Assembly: GCA_036524005.1 (NCBI GenBank)
Contig: DATDDB010000045.1
Span: 1 to 8,997 of the forward strand
Reading direction: 5' to 3'
DNA: 8,997 bases
Source of the DNA: DATDDB01 sp036524005
GTDB lineage: Bacteria; Pseudomonadota; Gammaproteobacteria; Burkholderiales; Gallionellaceae
Shown: positions 1-7,432 of the stretch, piece by piece
Layout of the letters: each line of letters opens with the position of its first letter
Numbering within the stretch: the first letter of the stretch is position 1
The notes under the pieces: generated by a model
The model's database searches: none
Told to the model about the DNA's origin: nothing
What the model saw: only the letters and a program-made list of their open reading frames with translations
Translations under genes and position numbers: made by a program

Positions 1-1147
1 AAAAACCCTGCACGATCTCTTCCGGCCCGTGATGGTAGGGTGCGACCACCTGGCCGTGGTAGTTGGCGGGGATGCCGCCCATCATGTAGTGCGCGGTCGG
101 CACCACCGGGATGGGCGCCTTGGCCGGGTCGACATGGGCGAACTTGATGGCGATGTCGCGGATGCCGGGCAGGCGGTGGCGGATCACCTCTTCGCCGACA
201 TGGTCAACCTTGAGCAGCACATGGTCGCCGTGCGGCCCGCAGCCGCGCCCCTCCTTGATCTCGGTGGCGATGGCGCGCGACACCACGTCGCGGCTGGCCA
301 GATCCTTGGCGGTCGGCGCGTATTTCGGCATGAAGCGCTCGCCGTCCTTGTTGATGAGGTAACCGCCCTCGCCGCGCACGCCCTCAGAGATCAGCACGCC
401 CGCGTTGTACACGCCAGTGGGGTGGAACTGGAAAAATTCCATGTCCTGCAGCGGAATGCCGGCGCGCGCGGCCATGCCCAGCCCGTCGCCGGTGTTGATG
501 TAGGCGTTGGTGCTGGAAGCGAAGATGCGCCCTGCGCCGCCAGTGGCAAACAGGGTGGCGCGCGCCTGGAAGATCATCACCTCGCCGGTCTCGATTTCCA
601 TGGCGGTCACGCCGAGCACGTCGCCATCCTGGTCGCGGATCAAATCCAGCGCCATCCACTCCACGAAAAAATGGGTGTTGGCGCGCACGTTCTGCTGGTA
701 CAGGGTGTGCAGCAGCGCATGGCCGGTGCGGTCGGCGGCGGCGCAGGCGCGCTGCACCGGGTTCTTGCCGTATTCCTGCATGTGGCCGCCGAACGGGCGC
801 TGGTAGATCTTGCCGCTGTCGAGGCGGTCGAACGGCATGCCGTAATGCTCCAGCTCGTAAACCACTTCCGGCGCGGCACGGCACATGAATTCGATCGCGT
901 CCTGGTCGCCCAGGTAATCCGAGCCCTTCACCGTGTCGTACATGTGCCAGTGCCAGTTATCCTCGGTCACGTTGCCGAGCGAGGCCGCAATGCCGCCCTG
1001 CGCCGCCACCGTATGCGAGCGCGTGGGAAACACCTTGGACAGCACCGCCACCTTGAGCCCGGCCTCGGAAAGCGCCAGCGCTGCGCGCATCCCGGCGCCG
1101 CCCGCGCCGACCACCACCGCATCGAATGTTCGTTTTGCCGTTTTCAT
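1..1147 (-). CDS. sdhA: Succinate dehydrogenase flavoprotein subunit (partial, C-terminus off window)
   Basis: Catalytic subunit of respiratory complex II. It oxidises succinate to fumarate on a covalent FAD and passes electrons to SdhB; it sits on the cytoplasmic face of the membrane. The first 382 codons are visible, about two thirds of the usual ~590. The N-terminal dinucleotide fold has GAGGAGM at residues 14-20. RSHTVAAQGG carries His45, equivalent to the flavinylated His of E. coli SdhA. Further active-site matches are His242 in FHPTG, Arg286 in SRDVVSR and His353 in PTAHYMMGG. The frame is open throughout the parts I translated, with no frameshift seen. The start at 1147 fits the family, but no good Shine-Dalgarno precedes it: the mRNA reads GGCGGG, nine bases, then ATG. 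That leader lies in the end of a repeat element. It follows sdhD on the same strand after an unusually long gap of 172 bases; sdhB is expected beyond the left edge. Confidence 0.97.
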   Translation of the reverse strand, partial: MKTAKRTFDAVVVGAGGAGMRAALALSEAGLKVAVLSKVFPTRSHTVAAQGGIAASLGNVTEDNWHWHMYDTVKGSDYLGDQDAIEFMCRAAPEVVYELEHYGMPFDRLDSGKIYQRPFGGHMQEYGKNPVQRACAAADRTGHALLHTLYQQNVRANTHFFVEWMALDLIRDQDGDVLGVTAMEIETGEVMIFQARATLFATGGAGRIFASSTNAYINTGDGLGMAARAGIPLQDMEFFQFHPTGVYNAGVLISEGVRGEGGYLINKDGERFMPKYAPTAKDLASRDVVSRAIATEIKEGRGCGPHGDHVLLKVDHVGEEVIRHRLPGIRDIAIKFAHVDPAKAPIPVVPTAHYMMGGIPANYHGQVVAPYHHGPEEIVQGF

Positions 1148-1151
1148 AAGG

Positions 1152-1308
1152 AAAAACCCGCCACAGAGGCACAGAGACACAGAGAAAAACAAACCAAACC
1201 AGAGAACAGACAATCGACAGGGGGGGCTGAAAAGCGGTCGAAGAGGGCTGAACGACATGAGAACAGGCGGGTTCTCTGTGTCTCTGTGTCTCTGTGGTGT
1301 AAGGTTTT
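1152..1308. repeat. Intergenic element with 26-bp inverted arms made of 8-bp units, inside the sdh operon
   Basis: The left arm (1161-1186) and right arm (1272-1297) are inverted copies matching at 25 of 26 positions. Each arm is three tandem 8-mers of the type CCACAGAG/ACACAGAG. Outer copies of AAAACC (1153-1158) and GGTTTT (1303-1308) extend the symmetry, with a small offset. The 85-base interior carries a run of seven G (1220-1226) and no credible gene. I recall similar CACAGAG-type intergenic repeats scattered through many proteobacterial genomes, where they give spurious predicted peptides, but cannot check this here. In the sdh mRNA the arms could pair into a long stem between sdhD and sdhA. 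A MITE-like or REP-like origin is inference; no flanking target duplication was identified. Confidence 0.85.
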
Positions 1309-1319
1309 ACCGATATTCA

Positions 1320-1667
1320 TCACATACCCCACAAAATCTGCACCGACCAGATCGCATACACGATCAGGGCAAGGATCACCAGCAGGTAAATCACCAGGCG
1401 CGCGCCCGCCGGTTTTACATAGTCCATCACGATGTCGCGCACGCCCACCCAGGCGTGGAAAAACAGCGCCAGCAGGGCCAGCAGCGTAAACGAGCGCACC
1501 ACATTGCTGGAGAATAGCCCTGTCCATGTGCCATATCCCACGGGCGAATTCAGCAGCACCCAGCCCGCGATAAACAGCGCATAACCCGCCATCACCACGG
1601 CGCTGACGCGCTGGATGAGCCAGCTGCGCAGGCCGTAATGCGCGCCGGTGACGATACGGTCTACCAT
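1320..1667 (-). CDS. sdhD: Succinate dehydrogenase membrane anchor subunit SdhD
   Basis: Hydrophobic anchor that, with SdhC, binds heme b and ubiquinone and ties the SdhAB catalytic pair to the inner membrane. The 115-residue protein matches the family's length and has three predicted transmembrane segments, about residues 18-40, 57-78 and 88-112. The diagnostic segment HAWVGVRDIVMDYVKP contains His71, Asp82 and Tyr83, at the same numbers as the heme/quinone-site residues of E. coli SdhD. The ATG at 1667 was chosen because it gives this family-like N-terminus (MVDRIVTGAHYGLRSW). A longer reading from 1718 only adds residues encoded within sdhC. The start overlaps the end of sdhC by seven bases, which implies translational coupling. 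Confidence 0.95.
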   Translation of the reverse strand: MVDRIVTGAHYGLRSWLIQRVSAVVMAGYALFIAGWVLLNSPVGYGTWTGLFSSNVVRSFTLLALLALFFHAWVGVRDIVMDYVKPAGARLVIYLLVILALIVYAIWSVQILWGM

Positions 1668-2035
1668 AACCGCACCCCGACCAACGCGGTCAGCGCCAGG
1701 CTCAAGGCCAGCACCCATTTGCTGCTGGCGCGCGCCTGCGCCAGCCTGACGCCCACGCCCACATCAATCGCCAAAAGGCGGAGGCCCGCGCAGAAGTGAT
1801 GCAGAAACGCCCACAGCATGAGCAGCAGGAACAACTTGCTGGCCGGGTGGCGCTGCAAGTCAACCAGCCCGGTATAGGTTTCGATGGAGCGCAGGCTGGC
1901 GTACAGCATCCACAGCAATAACGGCAGAAGCAGGAACATCAGCAGGCCGCTGGCGCGGTGCAGGATGGAAACAACCCCCGGCAAGGGCAGTCGGATCTGA
2001 TGCAGCGCAAGGAATTTCGGGTGGTTATTGTTCAT
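1661..2035 (-). CDS. sdhC: Succinate dehydrogenase cytochrome b556 subunit SdhC
   Basis: Second membrane anchor of complex II and first gene of the operon. At 124 residues it has the usual size, with three hydrophobic spans at about 29-48, 67-88 and 106-122. SILHRASG (residues 23-30) supplies Ser23, His26 and Arg27, corresponding to the ubiquinone-site Ser27, His30 and Arg31 of E. coli. The segment HHFCAGLRLLAID has His80 at the position of the E. coli heme ligand His84. The start ATG at 2035 gives MNNNHPKFLALHQIRLPLPG, typical of betaproteobacterial SdhC. The leader just upstream (AATGAATAG) holds no convincing Shine-Dalgarno. It is transcribed divergently from mdh. Confidence 0.96.
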   Translation of the reverse strand: MNNNHPKFLALHQIRLPLPGVVSILHRASGLLMFLLLPLLLWMLYASLRSIETYTGLVDLQRHPASKLFLLLMLWAFLHHFCAGLRLLAIDVGVGVRLAQARASSKWVLALSLALTALVGVRLW

Positions 2036-2142
2036 CTATTCATTAATGCAAGTGCGTAATGACCCGGCCGCCATCTTACACCCTTTGCAGACGGATGGAA
2101 CACTGGCAGAATGTGTGCATCGCCACACTTGCCGGATACCCC
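2036..2142. promoter_or_regulatory. Divergent control region between sdhC and mdh
   Basis: All signals for sdhC (minus strand) and mdh (plus strand) must lie in or near these 107 bases unless they reach into the genes. Only weak promoter-like boxes are visible: TTGCAG (2085-2090) with CAGAAT (2107-2112) toward mdh, and TAAGAT read toward sdhC within 2073-2079. A small inverted repeat, GTGTG/CACAC with a six-base loop, sits at about 2113-2128 in the mdh leader. The region itself follows from gene layout; the exact boxes are guesses. Confidence 0.45.
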
Positions 2143-3138
2143 ATGAAAGCTCCTATCCGTATCGCCATCACCGGTGCTGCTGGCCAGATCGGCTACAGCC
2201 TGCTGTTCCGCATTGCCAACGGCGACATGCTGGGCCGCGACCAGCCCATCATCCTGCAATTGCTGGACGTGACCCAGGCGCAGCAAGCCCTGCGCGGCGT
2301 GGCGATGGAACTGGAAGACTGCGTTTTCCCCATGCTGCAGCAGGTAATCGTCACCGACGATCCCAAGGTCGCGTTCCGCGACGCCGAGGTGGCGCTGCTG
2401 GTGGGCGCCAAGCCGCGCAGCAAGGGCATGGAACGCAAGGACTTGCTGGAGGCGAACGGGGCGATTTTTTCCGAGCAGGGCAGGTTGCTCAACGAATATG
2501 CCGCGCGCCACGTCAAGGTGCTGGTGGTGGGCAACCCGGCCAACACCAATGCGCTGATCACCATGAAGAACGCGCCCGATCTCGACCCCAGGAATTTCAG
2601 CGCAATGATGCGCCTGGACCACAACCGCGCCATTGCGCAGGTGGCGCTGAAGCTGTTCCAGCCGATCCAGGACATCAAGAAGATGGTGGTGTGGGGCAAC
2701 CATTCCGGCACCCAATACCCCGACCTGTCGCACGCCGAAATCCGCGGCCGCAAGGTGCTGGAAATGCTGCGGCAGAATGGCTGGGATGACTGGATCGAGA
2801 ACACTTTCATCCCCACTGTGCAGAAACGCGGCGGCACGGTGATCGAGGCGCGTGGGCTTTCCAGCGCAGCCAGTGCGGCGAATGCCGCGATCACCCATGT
2901 GCACGACTGGCTGCTGCACTCGCACCACAATGACTGGGTGACCATGAGCGTGCCTTCGGACGGCAGCTACGGCATTCCGGAAGGTGTAATCTACGGTTTC
3001 CCGGTCACCTGCCGCAACGGCCACTACCAGATCGTGCAGGGGTTGGCGCTCAGCGACCTGGGGCGCCAGCACATGCTGGACAGCCACCGCGAATTGCTCG
3101 AAGAACGCGACCACGTCAAACACTTGCTCGGCAAATAA
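2143..3138 (+). CDS. mdh: Malate dehydrogenase (NAD-dependent)
   Basis: Cytosolic TCA-cycle enzyme interconverting malate and oxaloacetate with NAD. The 331-residue protein matches the betaproteobacterial/cytosolic-type MDH family of about 327-330 residues. The Rossmann motif GAAGQIGY is at residues 11-18, with the NAD-selecting Asp42 after the second strand. Substrate-binding arginines are Arg92 (AKPRSKG), Arg98 (MERKDLL) and Arg162. The catalytic pair is Asp159 in LDHNRA and His187 in WGNHSGTQYPD. The ATG at 2143 was preferred: an in-frame ATG at 2059 would add 28 residues (MTRPPSYTLCRR...) absent from the family and lying in the divergent control region. The ribosome site for 2143 is weak (CCGGATACCCC before ATG). 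acs follows after ten bases, so this opens a probable four-gene operon. Confidence 0.97.
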   Translation: MKAPIRIAITGAAGQIGYSLLFRIANGDMLGRDQPIILQLLDVTQAQQALRGVAMELEDCVFPMLQQVIVTDDPKVAFRDAEVALLVGAKPRSKGMERKDLLEANGAIFSEQGRLLNEYAARHVKVLVVGNPANTNALITMKNAPDLDPRNFSAMMRLDHNRAIAQVALKLFQPIQDIKKMVVWGNHSGTQYPDLSHAEIRGRKVLEMLRQNGWDDWIENTFIPTVQKRGGTVIEARGLSSAASAANAAITHVHDWLLHSHHNDWVTMSVPSDGSYGIPEGVIYGFPVTCRNGHYQIVQGLALSDLGRQHMLDSHRELLEERDHVKHLLGK

Positions 3139-3142
3139 GGAG
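3137..3142 (+). promoter_or_regulatory. Shine-Dalgarno site of acs, overlapping the mdh stop
   Basis: AAGGAG lies six bases before the acs ATG and shares two bases with the TAA of mdh (3136-3138). Ribosomes finishing mdh therefore end on the acs binding site, which suggests translational coupling and fixes the acs start at 3149. Confidence 0.8.
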
Positions 3143-3148
3143 AAAAAC

Positions 3149-5117
<1,969 letters not shown>

Positions 5118-5119
<2 letters not shown>

Positions 5120-5122
5120 GAG
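5118..5122 (+). promoter_or_regulatory. Shine-Dalgarno site of the small membrane protein gene
   Basis: AGGAG lies five bases before the ATG at 5128 and overlaps the acs stop TAG (5117-5119). Its position and strength are the main support that the short downstream reading frame is translated. Confidence 0.7.
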
Positions 5123-5127
5123 CCGCA

Positions 5128-5316
5128 ATGGATGAACCCCGCGTCAGGCGCCTGCTGATCACGCTGCTGGTGAGCATCGTCATCATTCTGCTGCTCAAGG
5201 CCATGCTGCTCAGGACGGCCACCAACGTTGGGGCCGCCAAGGAAAGAAAGGCCGCCGCAGAAAAAAACCAGGCCGCGCCTGCCGCCGTTCCATTGCCTGC
5301 ATCCGGCGTGAATTGA
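5128..5316 (+). CDS. Small single-span membrane protein, function unknown
   Basis: I do not recognise this 62-residue protein. The N-terminus is basic (MDEPRVRR), followed by one strongly hydrophobic segment at about residues 9-28 (LLITLLVSIVIILLLKAMLL). A polar Lys/Glu/Ala stretch comes next (36-50), then a Pro/Ala-rich tail ending ASGVN. It has no cysteine and no lipobox, so a membrane anchor fits better than a lipoprotein. A real gene is supported by a good Shine-Dalgarno overlapping the acs stop, an eight-base gap after acs and a three-base gap before the dioxygenase gene. It may anchor or regulate a neighbouring product, as small membrane proteins can, but nothing in the sequence says which. 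Confidence 0.75.
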   Translation: MDEPRVRRLLITLLVSIVIILLLKAMLLRTATNVGAAKERKAAAEKNQAAPAAVPLPASGVN

Positions 5317-5319
5317 GCG

Positions 5320-5994
5320 ATGCACGCCGTATTCGAAGAAGCCGGCTTTGCCATGGTCGAGGAGATGATCTCACCGGCCATGGCGCAGATGCTGCTGGCC
5401 GAGCTGGCAAGACAGGACATGGAGCCCTTGAGCGGCGGCATCCGCCGCATCGACAAGCTGGTGCCCGAAGTGGCCGAGCTGGCGCACTCGCCGCATTTCA
5501 TTGCGACCGCACAGCGGCATTTGCCCGGCCAGCCCGAACTGGTGCGGGCCATCTACTTCGACAAATCCCCGGACAACAACTGGTTTGTCACCTGGCATCA
5601 GGACAGGACGGTCTCGGTATCCACCCGCTTCGAGGCGGAAGGCTGGGGGCCGTGGTCGGTCAAGTCCGGCAATTGGCATGTGCAGCCTCCGCTCGAAGTG
5701 CTGCAAAACATGGTCACACTGCGCGTGCATCTCGATCCCGCCACCCGCTCCAACGGCTGCCTGAAAGTGATCCCCGGATCGCACAATATCGGCCTGCTCC
5801 GGGCAGACCGGGCGCAGGAACACATCGATCAGGAGCGGATTGTGTATTGCGAATCGCCAGCCGGCGGTGCAGTCATCATGCGCCCGCACATCCTGCACTC
5901 ATCCGAAAAAGCATTGAACGCCATGCCGCGCAGAATACTGCATTTCGAGTATTCCAGTTATCGCCTGCCTGACGGTATTTTCTGGAACGCGTGA
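5320..5994 (+). CDS. Phytanoyl-CoA dioxygenase (PhyH) family protein
   Basis: A 224-residue protein of the non-heme Fe(II)/2-oxoglutarate oxygenase superfamily, PhyH branch. Typical members hydroxylate a small or lipid-like substrate using O2 and 2-oxoglutarate, releasing succinate and CO2. The iron triad is visible: His93 and Asp95 in TWHQDRT, and a distal His193 (or His190) in MRPHILHSSEKA. Arg204 or Arg205 in PRRILHFEY is the likely 2-oxoglutarate carboxylate contact. GCLKVIPGSH (146-155) is the usual PhyH core strand. The ATG at 5320 lies three bases after the preceding stop with only weak purine signal, so coupling is likely. The substrate cannot be read from the sequence, and phytanic acid itself is improbable for this kind of bacterium. 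It is the last gene of the mdh-acs group. Confidence 0.85.
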   Translation: MHAVFEEAGFAMVEEMISPAMAQMLLAELARQDMEPLSGGIRRIDKLVPEVAELAHSPHFIATAQRHLPGQPELVRAIYFDKSPDNNWFVTWHQDRTVSVSTRFEAEGWGPWSVKSGNWHVQPPLEVLQNMVTLRVHLDPATRSNGCLKVIPGSHNIGLLRADRAQEHIDQERIVYCESPAGGAVIMRPHILHSSEKALNAMPRRILHFEYSSYRLPDGIFWNA

Positions 5995-6223
5995 CACGCC
6001 AGGAAATATCCTGTTATTTCCCGGGCCGGCCCATTTATATTTATATGGTATAGATAGATAACCAATAACCAGATGAAGATGCTCCAACCGGTGAAACGTG
6101 GTAAATTGGCACAAAATGGATGAGTCCTGGCTCGCCTGACAACTTAAAATTAATGCAGCGGCCAGATTCGCACCACCTAATTGCCACCATGTACGAATAG
6201 GATAGACCCGGTATCTACGTGTC
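5995..6223. other. AT-richer intergenic region before the HD-GYP gene
   Basis: These 229 bases hold no credible gene on either strand. They include an AT-rich tract with repeated TTTATAT and TAGATA steps (6033-6060), a direct repeat ATAACC (6059-6070), and TAAAATTAAT (6145-6154) that could serve as a -10 region. No riboswitch fold was recognised. The promoter for the downstream c-di-GMP genes is presumably here, but I could not pick a convincing -35/-10 pair. AGGA at 6199-6202 is too far (21 bases) from the ATG at 6224 to act as a normal ribosome site. Confidence 0.5.
6002..6032 (+). terminator. Possible weak terminator after the dioxygenase gene
   Basis: GGAAATA (6002-6008) pairs with TATTTCC (6015-6021) across a six-base loop. 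A perfect GC-rich palindrome GGGCCGGCCC (6023-6032) follows, then an AT-rich ATTTATATTTAT. It starts eight bases after the stop of the dioxygenase gene. There is no clean T tract directly behind the first stem, so this is only a candidate. Confidence 0.3.
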
Positions 6224-7432
6224 ATGGAAAAAAAACAGATCCCTGTAGAAGATTTGCGGTTCGGCATGTATGTGCTGGAACTGGATCGGCCATGGCTAGG
6301 CACACCCTTCATGTTCCAGGGGTTCCCTATCGTATCCGACGATCAGATTGCGGAACTCAAAAAATACTGCCGCACGGTATACATAGACCCCGAGCGCAAT
6401 GCAGTGGACGTTTCCTTCCATGGCACGGCGGCGGAATTCCGCGGACAGCCGCTGGTGCGCGGGACCACGATCTACCCGGACACGTCCCCCATTGAGCAGG
6501 AACTGCCCATCGCCAAGCAGATATACACCACCTTCGAGGAGAGCGTGCAGCACACGCTGGAATCTGTGCGCATCACGGGCGACCTGGACGCCAAGCAGGT
6601 GACCGGCATCGTGGGAAAAATGACGCGCAGTATCGAGCGCAACCCCGACGCAATGATCCTGCTGCACCGCATGCAGGAGCGTAGCAACGACGAGTTCAAC
6701 CGCGCAGTGGACAATTCAATCCACATGATCACTTTCGGCCGCTTCCTGCAGTTTCCCAGCGACCGCCTGGAGCTGCTCGGCATGGCCGGGCTGCTGCTGG
6801 ACATCGGCAAGATCAACCTGCCGGAAGCCATACTGCGCAAGAAGGACAAGCTGACCGCGGAAGAATATGAAATTTCCAAGCAGCATGTCATGCACTCGGT
6901 CAACCTGATCAACGCCGTGCCCAATCTGCCCAAGGGCCTGGCCGACATCGTCCTGCAGCACCACGAGCGGCTGGACGGCAGCGGTTATCCGCGCGGCCTT
7001 TCCGGCAGCCAGATCACGATAGACGGCGCCATCACCGGACTGGTAAACACCTACTGCGCCCTGATTTCCAAGCGCAGCTATGCGGAACAGACCTCCGCCT
7101 CCAATGCGCTCAACATGCTGTTCAAGCTGCGCGGCACCCTGTTCCATGACGCGCTGGTGGAACAATTGATCCAGTGCATCGGGATCTACCCGGTCGGCAG
7201 CGCCATCGAGCTCAACACCGGCGAGATCGGCGTGGTGATCGCACAAAACCTGATCCGCCGCCTGCAACCCAAGGTCATGCTGGTGCTGGACCACCTGTGG
7301 AAGCCGATCCGCCCGCAACTGATGCTGGATTTGGTCAAGGAACCGAAGTCCAGCACCGGCGAACCGTACCGTATCAAGCGCACCATACCGAACGACCAGT
7401 TGCCAATTGATCCCCATGAATTCTTCCTCTGA
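6224..7432 (+). CDS. DUF3391 / degenerate HD-GYP domain protein
   Basis: A 402-residue relative of HD-GYP cyclic-di-GMP phosphodiesterases. The N-terminal DUF3391 part (residues 1-120) opens in the family manner with QIPVEDLRFGMYVLELDRPW. The HD-GYP domain spans about 155-325 and is followed by the usual tail containing GIYPVGSAIELNTGEIGVV (320-338). The GYP part is intact (HHERLDGSGYPRGL, 246-259). The HD part is not: LHDIGK has become LLDIGK (191-196, His to Leu at 192). The upstream HSxxV-like motif lacks its His (RAVDNSIHM, 160-168), and the usual AxxDxYDAL is GLVNTYCAL (272-280), Asp to Asn at 275. KQH (219-221) keeps its His. With several metal ligands gone, hydrolysis of c-di-GMP is doubtful; a binding or scaffold role is my inference. 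The start is fixed by family similarity, not by a Shine-Dalgarno. It overlaps the next gene by 17 bases. Confidence 0.9.
   Translation: MEKKQIPVEDLRFGMYVLELDRPWLGTPFMFQGFPIVSDDQIAELKKYCRTVYIDPERNAVDVSFHGTAAEFRGQPLVRGTTIYPDTSPIEQELPIAKQIYTTFEESVQHTLESVRITGDLDAKQVTGIVGKMTRSIERNPDAMILLHRMQERSNDEFNRAVDNSIHMITFGRFLQFPSDRLELLGMAGLLLDIGKINLPEAILRKKDKLTAEEYEISKQHVMHSVNLINAVPNLPKGLADIVLQHHERLDGSGYPRGLSGSQITIDGAITGLVNTYCALISKRSYAEQTSASNALNMLFKLRGTLFHDALVEQLIQCIGIYPVGSAIELNTGEIGVVIAQNLIRRLQPKVMLVLDHLWKPIRPQLMLDLVKEPKSSTGEPYRIKRTIPNDQLPIDPHEFFL

Noticed and set aside
1152..1308. CRISPR array or tandem-repeat locus suggested by repeated CACAGAG units
   Set aside because: The units are 8 bp, directly adjacent and arranged as two inverted arms, with no spacers of regular length and no cas genes.
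29..1489. A 486-codon open frame on the plus strand across sdhA and into sdhD
   Set aside because: It runs antisense to a clearly recognisable SdhA, its translation is His/Ala/Arg/Val-rich with no family resemblance, and it crosses the repeat element. GC-rich codon bias explains the opening.
2059..2142. N-terminal extension of Mdh from an ATG at 2059
   Set aside because: The additional 28 residues are not part of the family, and the frame lies in the divergent control region; MKAPIRIAITGAAGQ at 2143 is the family-like start.
6106..6122. Sigma-54 promoter suggested by TTGGCAC at 6106-6112
   Set aside because: The -24 half matches but the expected TTGC at -12 is absent (GGAT instead).
5899..6312. 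A 137-codon minus-strand frame over the gap before the HD-GYP gene
   Set aside because: It overlaps the ends of two well supported plus-strand genes, has no recognisable domain and no ribosome site.
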